6,519 nucleotides of DNA from Caulobacteraceae bacterium (GCA_947484535.1 CANKPO010000070.1:1-6519), one strand, 5' to 3'. Shown: positions 1 through 6,386, counted from the stretch's first letter. Notes: generated by a model not told the origin, from the sequence alone. Numbers and translations are program-made.

Positions 1-603
1 GTTCGGGCCGGGATAGGGCGCCTCGATGCCGTCCTGATGACCCATGACCATGCCGATCAGGCCCACGGCCTTGATGATGTGCGCGCCTTTGCCCTGATCC
101 AACGCCAGCGGATTCCGGTCCATATGGATCAGGCGACCCAAAATAGCCTAACCCGCAGATTTAGTTATATATTTAAGACCGAGGGCGGCTATCCGGCCAT
201 CTGTGACGACCATCTGATCCCGCCGCATGCCACGCCTTGGAGCGTCAACGGACCCTCTGGTGAAATTCCCATAATCACCTTCGATCAGGACCATGGCTCG
301 GTGCGCTCTGTTGGCTATCGGATGGGTGATGTGGCCTATTCCAGCGATGTGGTCGATCTGGACCCCGCCGCCTTTGCGGCCCTCGAAGGGGTCAAGGTCT
401 GGATCGTCGATGCGCTGCGATACCTGCCGCACCCAACCCATGCCCATGTCGACAAGGCCTTGGACTGGATCGCCCAGCTTCGTCCCGAACGGGCCATCTT
501 GACCAATCTTCACCTTGATCTCGACTATAATGAACTGGCCCGCAGGCTGCCCGACGGCGTCGAGGTTGGCTATGATGGCCTCAGGTTCGAAATGCCGCTT
601 TAG
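1..603 (+). CDS. PhnP-like MBL-fold metal-dependent hydrolase, 3' part
   Basis: The reading frame is open from the first base, so the N-terminus (roughly 65-80 residues by comparison with a usual length near 270) lies outside the window; 200 residues remain. A metal-binding signature THDHADQ is encoded at 40-60, followed by HGLDDVR, which is typical of the phosphoribosyl cyclic phosphate phosphodiesterase (PhnP)-like branch of the metallo-beta-lactamase fold. Further likely metal ligands are the His of DQDHG (about 289-297), the Asp of SSDVVD (about 340-357) and the His of TNLHLD (about 502-519). The segment PHPTHAHVDKALDW is also characteristic of the bacterial family. In the classic motif HxHxDH the last residue is His; here it is Gln. 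I believe this substitution occurs in other alphaproteobacterial homologues, so activity need not be lost. The natural substrate is unknown; a cytoplasmic phosphodiesterase role is inferred from the family. No phosphonate genes are nearby. The GNAT gene follows after 12 bases, probably in one transcript. Confidence 0.88.
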   Translation, partial: VRAGIGRLDAVLMTHDHADQAHGLDDVRAFALIQRQRIPVHMDQATQNSLTRRFSYIFKTEGGYPAICDDHLIPPHATPWSVNGPSGEIPIITFDQDHGSVRSVGYRMGDVAYSSDVVDLDPAAFAALEGVKVWIVDALRYLPHPTHAHVDKALDWIAQLRPERAILTNLHLDLDYNELARRLPDGVEVGYDGLRFEMPL

Positions 604-615
604 ACGGATAGGACG

Positions 616-1056
616 ATGACTTCGATCCGACGCCTTACGCCAGCAGACGCACCCGACATTGCAAGGGTCCATCGCGCGTCCTTTGACGACAGGCTGCCTT
701 GGCTCAGCGGCATCCATACACCGGACGAGGATCTGGCCTATTTCCGCGACACGGTCTGCGCGACCTGCGTGCTGTGGGGCGCATTTGAGGGCCAGACACT
801 GGTCGGTTTCATCGCATTCCGAGACGGCTGGATCGACCATCTGTTCGTCGCACCGGACAAACAGATGATGGGGCTAGGCACAAGGCTGCTAGACCAGGCC
901 AAGGCCGTTCAGCAACGCCTGCGCCTCTGGACCTTCCAACGCAACGATGGTGCTAGAAACTTCTATGAGCGCAATGGCTTCATCCAGATTGATATAACCG
1001 ATGGCTCAGGAAACGAGGAACGAGAGCCGGATGTTTTGTATGAGTGGGGTGAGTGA
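616..1056 (+). CDS. GNAT family N-acetyltransferase
   Basis: This encodes a 146-residue single-domain protein of the Gcn5-related acetyltransferase fold, the usual length for the family. The N-terminus IRRLTPADAPDIARVH is the typical beta1-alpha1 opening. Motif A is clear: strand IDHLFVAP (residues 73-80) followed by the acetyl-CoA pyrophosphate loop Q83-x-x-G86-x-G88 and the helix LLDQAKA. Motif B is NDGARNFYERNGF (110-122), the common NxxARxFYxxxGF ending. The protein is cytoplasmic and transfers acetyl from acetyl-CoA to an amine; the acceptor (small molecule, antibiotic or protein N-terminus) cannot be told from the sequence. The start is the first ATG after the hydrolase stop; the upstream bases contain GGATAGGA, a weak ribosome binding site. 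It is probably cotranscribed with the hydrolase. The stop overlaps the left arm of a 10-base inverted repeat (1052-1061 with 1129-1138). Confidence 0.9.
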   Translation: MTSIRRLTPADAPDIARVHRASFDDRLPWLSGIHTPDEDLAYFRDTVCATCVLWGAFEGQTLVGFIAFRDGWIDHLFVAPDKQMMGLGTRLLDQAKAVQQRLRLWTFQRNDGARNFYERNGFIQIDITDGSGNEEREPDVLYEWGE

Positions 1057-1143
1057 CTGGAACTGCGTCAACCCTAAGGTTTAGTGGGATAGTTTCGTAG
1101 TTTCGATAAGTTTTGGCGAACACCGGCCTCCAGTCACTTGTAA
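1057..1143. other. intergenic stretch between converging genes
   Basis: This is non-coding sequence between the GNAT stop and the end of the opposing, broken secreted-protein gene. It holds a perfect 10-base inverted repeat, AGTGACTGGA at 1052-1061 against TCCAGTCACT at 1129-1138, with a 67-base interior, and an 8-base tandem duplication (AGTTTCGT/A at 1091-1106). No intrinsic terminator with a stem followed by a T-run is visible. The inverted repeat is at a level that chance can produce, so no function is assigned. Confidence 0.3.
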
Positions 1144-1454
1144 TTATTTCCCATAATCTTCCTTAGACGAAAATGATGCCCACCAAATAGAGATGTCACT
1201 CTTGGGCTGCTGGTTGATTGGAATTTCTAGGGATTTAGGGCCTTTGGAGTCTGCGCTAACAGTCACCGACGGAAGTGTTTGAAACGTCGCTTCGAGGCCA
1301 AGGCTCCTGACGGACTCCAAGAGGCACTCACCTTATTATCGAGTAAGAGCAGCGGACGTGCTCTGCGCTACAAGAAGGCTTCGCAGCCGCTCGCCGCCCT
1401 ACCCGTACAGATCGAGGCGGATAGAAACAAAAGCATGAGCCATGATGGCGGCAT
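1144..1454 (-). pseudogene. small secreted protein gene, broken by frameshift and stops
   Basis: Read on the minus strand. An ATG at 1454-1452 lies 17 bases after the stop of the MFS transporter and is preceded by AGGGAG (1467-1462) at 7-base spacing, a strong ribosome binding site. The product begins MPPSWLMLLFLSASIC, which has the hydrophobic core of a signal peptide, and continues through GRAASGCEAFL to a TAG at 1370-1368 after only 28 residues. In a neighbouring frame the sequence reads VAQSTSAALTR, meets two TAA codons (1338-1333), then stays open from 1332 to a TAA at 1146-1144: GECLLESVRSLGLEATFQ, then a Lys/Ser-rich middle, ending SIWWASFSSKEDYGK. The total span of 311 bases is one base short of a continuous frame. 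I infer a former exported protein of about 100 residues, made with the transporter and now decayed. The alternative is a genuine 28-residue leader-like peptide with unrelated sequence after it. I do not recognise the family. Confidence 0.4.
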
Positions 1455-1461
1455 TTCGAGG

Positions 1462-1467
1462 CTCCCT
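1462..1467 (-). promoter_or_regulatory. ribosome binding site of the broken secreted-protein gene
   Basis: AGGGAG on the minus strand, 7 bases before the ATG at 1454. It lies between the transporter stop (1472) and that ATG, so it belongs to a separate translated unit downstream of the transporter. This is the main reason to treat the following short frame as a real gene start. Confidence 0.45.
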
Positions 1468-1471
1468 TGGT

Positions 1472-2728
1472 TCAGGACCGACATAATCTGTATTGGGTTG
1501 CCTCGGCGTCGCTCTTGGGATTCGGAAGTCTCACGGCAAGAACGAGCAACGCAGAAACGATTAGCGCGGTGATGGCCATGAGCTGCGCTGGGAGATAGCT
1601 GCCATACCGATCGTAGATCTGTCCCATAGCGAGCATCCCACCGACATTGCCAATCCACCCCAGTCCAGCAAGCGCCCCATAAACTGTTCCATAACGGACC
1701 ATGCCAAAGCGCCGACCGACAAAATAGGTGAAAATATCGAGTTCAGCGCCTTGCTGCAGCCCAATGATCGCAGCCGCCAGCAACGCCGCCGGCACGACAC
1801 CGTGCGTCCCGATTAAGGTCATGAACCCGATGACGGGTATCAGTGTCAGGCAAAAGGCGACGCGATTTGGCGCGTATAGGTCAAGCAGCCAACCGCCCAG
1901 TAAACGACCGATAAACTGTCCGCCTGCGAAAAATGACACGGCCAGAGCCGCCGTTCCGGAACCTATCCCTTCATCGACGATCATCGGTGCTAGCTGACTG
2001 ACCGTGCCAGCGGTAGCGAGGCTCATGCTGATAAGCGAGAATGTCAGCAGCCAGAAATCTCGCTCAACCCAAAAGCGACGGTCAGCACCAATCGATTTTT
2101 TGTCGTCAACGGTTGGACGCTTTTTTCCTTCTTGAGTACTCTTGGGTAAGAGTAACAACGCAGCCGGAATGCCGACCATCACCGACGCGATGGCGAAACC
2201 GAAGAAGCCGGCGCGCCATCCCCATGACTGCAACAACCCCTGCACCAGCGGAGGCGAAACCATGGCAACCAAGGCAATCCCGACAGCCATAAGCCCCAAG
2301 GCTTTACCGCGATGGTTTACGAAATGTGCAGTGATTGGCCGACTAAGGACCACTGCAGTCGAGCCAATCCCCAAGAATCCAATAGCGGCGATCGCCAAGG
2401 CTAAATGCAAGATGCTGCTGGCATAGCCAGCCGTCAGGCAATAGACGGCCGCAACCATCACAGTTGAGGCAACAAAGGTTGACCGCGCGCCGAACAGGTC
2501 AGCAGCCCGACCGAAGATTGGCGAGCCCAGTGCTGCTGTGACAATTAGCGCTTGGACTGATCCAAGATCGCCGCGACTGACGTTAAATTCCCGCGATATA
2601 GGCAGAATAAACATCGAGAAGTTGAGGAACACAACGCCCACACCGGTCCCAGCAGCAAGGGCACCGCCAAGGATGATGCGCCAGCCATCGCGAAACTCAT
2701 CCGGCAGGGATGGCAGCATCCGTGTCAT
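1472..2728 (-). CDS. MFS transporter, monocarboxylate-porter-like
   Basis: This encodes a 418-residue inner-membrane protein with about twelve hydrophobic segments and a charged cytoplasmic loop at about 195-222 (KSTQEGKKRP...) splitting two six-helix halves, the standard major facilitator plan. Motif A-like loops are seen in both halves: GSPIFGRAADLFGAR (68-82) and GRLLGGWLLDLYAPNR (274-289). HFVNHRGKALGLMAVG (135-150), and the helix 10-11 region GLQQGAELDIFTYFVGRRFG followed by GTVYG (323-351), match the monocarboxylate porter / oxalate-formate antiporter branch. It therefore probably moves a small organic anion with a proton, but the substrate cannot be named. The ATG at 2728 gives a normal N-terminus; an ATG three codons later is an alternative. 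Ribosome-binding potential is weak and overlaps a palindrome, AGGCGCGCCT. The gene runs opposite to all other intact genes in the window and is bordered by AT-richer, gene-poor sequence, which suggests acquisition. Confidence 0.9.
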   Translation of the reverse strand: MTRMLPSLPDEFRDGWRIILGGALAAGTGVGVVFLNFSMFILPISREFNVSRGDLGSVQALIVTAALGSPIFGRAADLFGARSTFVASTVMVAAVYCLTAGYASSILHLALAIAAIGFLGIGSTAVVLSRPITAHFVNHRGKALGLMAVGIALVAMVSPPLVQGLLQSWGWRAGFFGFAIASVMVGIPAALLLLPKSTQEGKKRPTVDDKKSIGADRRFWVERDFWLLTFSLISMSLATAGTVSQLAPMIVDEGIGSGTAALAVSFFAGGQFIGRLLGGWLLDLYAPNRVAFCLTLIPVIGFMTLIGTHGVVPAALLAAAIIGLQQGAELDIFTYFVGRRFGMVRYGTVYGALAGLGWIGNVGGMLAMGQIYDRYGSYLPAQLMAITALIVSALLVLAVRLPNPKSDAEATQYRLCRS

Positions 2729-2733
2729 GGGTT

Positions 2734-2743
2734 AGGCGCGCCT
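2734..2743. promoter_or_regulatory. palindrome at the translation start of the MFS gene
   Basis: AGGCGCGCCT is a perfect 10-base palindrome ending 5 bases before the minus-strand ATG at 2728, in the place where the ribosome binding site should be. It could be an operator or could mask the start in the mRNA. At 10 bases it may also be chance in GC-rich DNA. Confidence 0.2.
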
Positions 2744-3278
2744 CTATCTTCCTGCGGTGGCTTTTGTAGAGCACACGTCAATCAGGCTTCCCCCGTCAGA
2801 GTTTGTTGACGCCATTAAACTGCATGCCCCGCAGGTAAGCAACTCATGCGCTTGCTGCCACAAGAACAGGTGCTGACGTCGAACACCTCGCATAACGCCC
2901 AAGGAGGCGGTACTAATACACCCTAAGGTTGCGGGCAGCCGAGGGCGAGCCAATGAATGACCTGATTGAAAGCTGGCTTCAGATGCAACTGATATCAAAG
3001 CCCTTTCAGACATCCTTAGAATTTGGGGAATTGGTATGACCGAAGATGCCATGAGTGTTCGGCGTCAGCACCTTTGAGACAGTTTGGGGCTTTCGCTTAG
3101 GAGGGTGGCTTGCCTGCGCCGCTCAATTTTCCAGCAACCCATGACCAAGCTTACCCAGACGACTGGTTGGCTTTGGTTATTACGAATTCTCCATGCGGTA
3201 TTACTGAGAACGAGAATTGGATTGAGCGCCGACTTAGTCATTTACCCCCTTCTCAAAACCTTCCTCCCCGTCCCAATT

Positions 3279-3308
3279 TTGCCTTAGTCTCGCGCCAGTC
3301 TGCATAAC
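3279..3308 (+). promoter_or_regulatory. candidate promoter of the exported-protein gene
   Basis: TTGCCT (3279-3284) and CATAAC (3303-3308) are separated by 18 bases and lie 23 bases before the ATG at 3332. The match to a housekeeping -35/-10 pair is only partial. It is proposed because this gene follows the gene-poor region and must have its own promoter nearby. Confidence 0.25.
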
Positions 3309-3320
3309 AGTCATTTCGTC

Positions 3321-3326
3321 GGGAGG
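3321..3326 (+). promoter_or_regulatory. ribosome binding site
   Basis: GGGAGG with 5 bases to the ATG at 3332. This is the clearest Shine-Dalgarno sequence among the plus-strand genes and fixes the start of the exported-protein gene. Confidence 0.7.
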
Positions 3327-3331
3327 TTTCA

Positions 3332-3862
3332 ATGGGTGTGTCTGCGCGGGTCTTGATGCTGGTGGCGGGATTGAACCTAATGGGTACGGCGGCCTTTGCT
3401 GAGCCGGTTGATCCTGTGGTGAGCCGGGTGACGGTGACGGTGGATCCGAAATTTGTTTCTGGCGGCGTGAAGACCTACGGAACCAAAGAGGTCGGCCAGT
3501 TGGCGGACTATCTGAAAAAGACCGTCGAAAGAAACCTCTTGGCCAAGGATCGGTTCAAGGCCGATGCGGTCGGCGGCGCGGTGCTGGAACTGGTCTTGGT
3601 TGATGCCAAGCCGAACCATCCGACCTTCAAACAGATGTCTGATCGGCCCGGTCTTTCCATGCAGAGCTTTGGCATTGGCGGCGCGGAAATTCGCGGCGAG
3701 CAGATCAATGCCGACGGGGGCCGCGTCAAGCTGGGCTATAGCTGGTACGAGAGCGACATCCGCTGGGCCCAAGGACAGGGCACCTGGGGTGACGCCGAGC
3801 AGGCTATCCATGGCTTTGCCCGTAGGGTCGCCGAAGGACATGCGGATATCCCAACAAAATAA
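3332..3862 (+). CDS. small exported protein of unknown function
   Basis: This encodes 176 residues. Residues 1-23 form a signal peptide (hydrophobic VLMLVAGLNLMGTA, then AFA before Glu-24, a normal signal peptidase I site); no lipobox cysteine is present, so the mature protein of about 153 residues should be free in the periplasm. The mature part starts with a beta-rich stretch (SRVTVTVDPKFV), then an amphipathic helix (QLADYLKKTVERNLLA, 56-71), a strand VLELVLVDAKPN (84-95), a Gly-rich middle around SMQSFGIGGAEIRGE, a probable strand VKLGYSWYES, and a C-terminal helix from TWGDAEQAIHGFARRVAEG. This order resembles the DUF3313/DUF4410 type of small envelope proteins, but that is a likeness of layout, not a recognised match. 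It is 67 bases upstream of the MelB-like transporter on the same strand, so cotranscription is possible. Start chosen by the strong GGGAGG site. Confidence 0.8.
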   Translation: MGVSARVLMLVAGLNLMGTAAFAEPVDPVVSRVTVTVDPKFVSGGVKTYGTKEVGQLADYLKKTVERNLLAKDRFKADAVGGAVLELVLVDAKPNHPTFKQMSDRPGLSMQSFGIGGAEIRGEQINADGGRVKLGYSWYESDIRWAQGQGTWGDAEQAIHGFARRVAEGHADIPTK

Positions 3863-3929
3863 GAGTTCTCGCTTGCAGTTGACCTCGACTGTCGATCAGA
3901 TGGCGTCTAGGCCGATGGGATAGATCGGC

Positions 3930-5315
3930 ATGACCGGGGATGACCATCTTATGACTAAAGGCCAGCCGCCGAGCAGATTTACCCTCTCTGCCTTTTCTGC
4001 CCCCACCCTGCCCTTGGCCGCCTTGGGCCTGCCGCTTGTGGTCTATCTGCCGGAATATTACGCCAACCATCTGGGCCTAAATCTGGCGATGGTCGGCTTT
4101 GCCTTTATGGCGGTTCGGTTTTCAGACATCTTTCTGGATCCCATTTTCGGCGAGATGATGGATCGCACCCGCACGCGCATGGGTCGGTTCCGGCCTTGGA
4201 TGTTGCTCAACACGCCGGTCTTGGCCCTCTCAACCTATATGCTGTTCATGGCCCAAAAGGGCGTGGGGCCGGTCTATCTGTGGTTCTGGCTGGCGCTAAC
4301 CTACATCACCTATTCGGCGGTTGTATTGGCCCATACCTCGTGGGCCTCGGTCCTCTCGTCTGACTATAATCAGCGGTCTCGGATCTATGGCTTTTGGCAG
4401 GCTGGCAATGTGATCGGCATGATCCTTGTTCTGGCCCTGCCCCCGGTCCTGTCGGCCATGGCCCATATGGACTATGCCGGGGGCCTGCAGGCCATGGGCT
4501 GGTTCATCGTCCTGCTCTTACCCCTAACGATCCTTTTCGCCACCAAGGTCGTCGGTGAGCCGGTCAATCTGGCGCCCGTCGCCCACCGTCCAGCCAATCT
4601 GAAAGCCTATTTCGACCTGTTCAAGAGCGACTCCGTTCGGCGGATCATGCTGGCCGACCTAACCTTGGGGCTCGCCCCCGGCATTACGGGCGCTCTGTTT
4701 TTCTTCTTTTTTGAGCAGGTGAAAAACCTGAACAAGACCGAAGCGGGTCTGATGCTGTTGATCTATTTCATCGCGGCTCTGATTGGCGCGCCTCTATGGT
4801 CAAGGCTCAGCAACGCCATTGGAAAGCACAAGGCTCTGATTGTCGCCTCGATCGTCTATGCTGTCACCCAAAGTGCCCTGGTCTTTTGGCCCTCCATATC
4901 CCTGCCCTTCATGGCGGTTGGCCTTTTCCTCGCCGGTCTGCCCTATGCGGCGGCCGGGGTCTTGCTGCGCTCAATGCTGGCCGATGTTGGCGATGAGGAA
5001 CGGTTGAACACGAGCATAGACCGCACGGGCCTGCTCTATGCGGTGCTGGCGGGGACCAGCAAGATTGGCTATGCCTTGGCGGTCGGTGTGACCTATTTTG
5101 GCCTAGATGCCATGGGGTTCAAGGCAGGCGGTACAGACAATTCACCTGAAGCCTTGCTTGGTCTGCAGGTCCTCTACGGAGTTGTTCCTGGCCTATTGGC
5201 CCTTATCGCGGCCTGGACCTTCAAGGACTATGGCTTGGACGCGACCCGCCACAGCGCCATTCGTGAGGCCTTGCGCCAGCGCGATGAGGCGCAAACGCCC
5301 AAGGAAAGCGCATAG
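3930..5315 (+). CDS. MelB-like (GPH family) sugar/cation symporter, MFS
   Basis: This encodes a 461-residue inner-membrane protein with about twelve membrane segments, the usual length for the glycoside-pentoside-hexuronide:cation symporter family. The family hallmark is clear: VRFSDIFLDPIFGEMMDRT followed by GRFRPWML (62-92). D66 and D70 align with the cation-site Asp55 and Asp59 of E. coli MelB. The third MelB cation ligand, Asp124, falls by my alignment on Ala134 or His135 (LAHTSWASVL), so coupling may differ, perhaps to protons. The C-terminal half has the expected GLPYAAAGVLLRSMLADVGDEE helix-loop (336-357). The substrate is probably a glycoside or similar solute; none can be named and no sugar-degrading gene is nearby. 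Two starts are possible: ATG 3930 (GGGA 9 bases before) and ATG 3951 (GGGGA 10 bases before); the shorter form loses only seven residues. mazG follows 4 bases after the stop. Confidence 0.9.
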   Translation: MTGDDHLMTKGQPPSRFTLSAFSAPTLPLAALGLPLVVYLPEYYANHLGLNLAMVGFAFMAVRFSDIFLDPIFGEMMDRTRTRMGRFRPWMLLNTPVLALSTYMLFMAQKGVGPVYLWFWLALTYITYSAVVLAHTSWASVLSSDYNQRSRIYGFWQAGNVIGMILVLALPPVLSAMAHMDYAGGLQAMGWFIVLLLPLTILFATKVVGEPVNLAPVAHRPANLKAYFDLFKSDSVRRIMLADLTLGLAPGITGALFFFFFEQVKNLNKTEAGLMLLIYFIAALIGAPLWSRLSNAIGKHKALIVASIVYAVTQSALVFWPSISLPFMAVGLFLAGLPYAAAGVLLRSMLADVGDEERLNTSIDRTGLLYAVLAGTSKIGYALAVGVTYFGLDAMGFKAGGTDNSPEALLGLQVLYGVVPGLLALIAAWTFKDYGLDATRHSAIREALRQRDEAQTPKESA

Positions 5316-5319
5316 TCCT

Positions 5320-6147
5320 ATGACGACGAACCCTTTGGCCCGGCCCAAGGATGATCAACACCCGCTGTTCCAACTGATCGAGATCATGCGCCGCCTGCGC
5401 GATCCTGTCGGTGGCTGCCCTTGGGATCTGGAACAGACCTTCGCCACCATCGCCCCCTATACGGTGGAAGAGGCCTATGAGGTGGCCGACGCCATTGAGC
5501 GCGGTGACATGGGCGATCTTCGCGACGAGCTGGGCGACCTTTTGTTTCAGGCCGTGTTCCATGCCCAGATGGCGCAGGAACAGGGTGCGTTCGACTTTGC
5601 CGATGTCGCTCAGGCCATTTGCGACAAGATGCTGCGCCGTCATCCCCATGTGTTTGGACAGGCCGATGGTCGAACCTCGGCTGAGCAAACCGACGCCTGG
5701 GAAGTGATCAAGGCCAGCGAGCGGGCCGCCAAGGGCAAGGCCAACAGCCTCCTCGATGACATCCCCGCCAGCCTGCCCGCCATGACCCGGGCGGTCAAGC
5801 TCACCAAGCGGGCGGCTCGCGTGGGCTTTGACTGGCCCAACATAACCGAGGTCCTTGCCAAATTGCGCGAAGAGCTGGCCGAGCTAGAGGTCGAGATCGA
5901 CGCTGGGGATCAGGCTAAGGCGCGCGAGGAACTGGGTGATCTTCTGTTCGTGGTGGCTAATCTGGCCCGTAAATTGGACGTCGAGCCCGAAGATGCTTTG
6001 CGCAGTGCCAATGCTAAGTTTGTGAGGCGTTTCAGTTATATAGAGCAATCTCTTGCGGCGCAGGGTCGAACGCCCGATCAGTCTGATTTGGCCGAGATGG
6101 ATGATCTGTGGAACGCGGCCAAGGCGATTGATAAGGCCAAGGGGTAG
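5320..6147 (+). CDS. mazG: nucleoside triphosphate pyrophosphohydrolase MazG
   Basis: This encodes 275 residues (E. coli MazG is 263), cytoplasmic. MazG hydrolyses NTPs and dNTPs to the monophosphate and pyrophosphate, clearing non-canonical nucleotides; in E. coli it is also tied to lowering ppGpp. Two MazG domains are present. The N-terminal one has RLRDPVGGCPWDLEQTF (25-41) and the Mg-binding pattern E50-E51-x-x-E54 with E70-x-x-D73 in DELGDLLFQ. The linker HPHVF (108-112) and LDDIPASLPAMTRA are family landmarks. The C-terminal, catalytically important domain has VGFDW (168-172), E184-E185-x-x-E188 and E204-x-x-D207 in EELGDLLFVVANLA, ending with NAKFVRRF. All acidic ligands are intact. 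The frame is open further upstream, but that part overlaps the transporter; the ATG at 5320 fits the family N-terminus. AAGGAAA lies 12 bases upstream, inside the transporter, so translation is probably coupled. The first repeat element begins 4 bases after the stop. Confidence 0.96.
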   Translation: MTTNPLARPKDDQHPLFQLIEIMRRLRDPVGGCPWDLEQTFATIAPYTVEEAYEVADAIERGDMGDLRDELGDLLFQAVFHAQMAQEQGAFDFADVAQAICDKMLRRHPHVFGQADGRTSAEQTDAWEVIKASERAAKGKANSLLDDIPASLPAMTRAVKLTKRAARVGFDWPNITEVLAKLREELAELEVEIDAGDQAKAREELGDLLFVVANLARKLDVEPEDALRSANAKFVRRFSYIEQSLAAQGRTPDQSDLAEMDDLWNAAKAIDKAKG

Positions 6148-6151
6148 GCAG

Positions 6152-6259
6152 CCCCCTACCCCGGCTTCGCCGGTACTTCCCCCAGAGGGGGAAGATTTAA
6201 CGATCCAAGATCTTCCCCCACTGGGGGAAGTGGCCCGAAGGGCCGAAGGGGGTCTTGTT
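6152..6259 (+). repeat. palindromic repeat element A, copy 1 (REP/BIME-like)
   Basis: A 108-base element made of two inverted, related arms. The left arm carries hairpins CCGGC/GCCGG (6161-6173) and CTTCCCCC/GGGGGAAG (6176-6194, 3-base loop). The right arm carries CTTCCCCC/GGGGGAAG (6212-6230, loop ACT) and GGCCC/GGGCC (6232-6244, loop GAA). The outer ends CCCCCT (6152-6157) and AGGGGG (6247-6252) can pair, closing the whole unit. It starts 4 bases after mazG and may end transcription or stabilise the mRNA; a T-run follows at 6263-6268. Such elements are frequent between genes in Caulobacterales-type genomes. Confidence 0.88.
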
Positions 6260-6275
6260 GTCTTTTTTCCCGCTT

Positions 6276-6350
6276 CCCCGCGAAGGCGGGGACCCAGAAA
6301 TCTTCACTCTGACGGAAGAACGGCCCGGCTGGATCCCCGCTTTCGCGGGG
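6276..6350. repeat. repeat element B, inverted hairpin pair
   Basis: Two short hairpins facing each other: CCCCGC-GAAG-GCGGGG (6276-6291) followed by ACCCAG, and CTGGAT followed by CCCCGC-TTTC-GCGGGG (6335-6350). The 22-base outer arms (6276-6297 and 6329-6350) match in 20 positions as an inverted repeat around 31 bases. This is the widespread alphaproteobacterial hairpin type containing CCCCGCxTTCGCGGGG. It sits between the two copies of element A and does not share its sequence. Confidence 0.8.
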
Positions 6351-6386
6351 AACTTGGCGCGGGGGTAATGGGATCTAAGCGAAAGA

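Larger units (their letters stand above)
2729..3331. other. gene-poor region with short open frames and possible remnants
   Basis: About 600 bases without a convincing gene, visibly AT-richer than the flanks (28-29 G+C per 60 at 3121-3240 by direct count). Four things can be seen. (1) A 10-base palindrome AGGCGCGCCT at 2734-2743, next to the minus-strand transporter start. (2) A plus-strand open stretch 2736-2876 ending NSCACCHKNRC, cysteine-rich, with only a GTG at 2757 and no ribosome binding site. (3) A plus-strand open stretch 2970-3077 reading DIKALSDILRIWGIGMTED, which loosely recalls the C-terminal end of tyrosine recombinases but lacks the GH and the catalytic Tyr. (4) A plus-strand frame 3110-3307 with TTG start preceded by GGAGGG at 4-base spacing, encoding 65 residues (for example YPDDWLALVITN, ENENWIERRLS) that I do not recognise. 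None is strong enough to call as a gene. Confidence 0.4.

Noticed and set aside
148..840. Minus-strand open frame of 230 codons
   Set aside because: It lies antisense to two clear protein families (PhnP-like hydrolase and GNAT) and shows no family features itself.
1052..1138. 10-base inverted repeat AGTGACTGGA/TCCAGTCACT as ends of a miniature mobile element
   Set aside because: No target-site duplication is seen, one arm overlaps the GNAT stop, and the length is within chance for nearby inverted repeats.
1279..1572. Plus-strand open frame of 97 codons
   Set aside because: TTG start with a poor ribosome binding site. It lies antisense to the broken secreted-protein gene and the 3' end of the MFS transporter, and its composition is Arg/Lys/Ser-rich as expected of a shadow frame.
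1071..2930. 11-base direct repeat ACCCTAAGGTT at 1071-1081 and 2920-2930, on both sides of the minus-strand transporter, as a possible attachment-site pair
   Set aside because: A few 11-base matches are expected by chance in a window this long, and no recombinase gene or longer homology supports it.
3377..3841. Minus-strand open frame of 154 codons opposite the exported-protein gene
   Set aside because: The plus-strand gene has a strong ribosome binding site and a signal peptide; the antisense frame has neither and is explained by GC-biased codon use.
2735..4797. 13-base match GGCGCGCCTCTAT at 2735-2747 and 4785-4797
   Set aside because: The second copy lies within the conserved coding sequence of the GPH transporter, and one such match is near chance expectation.
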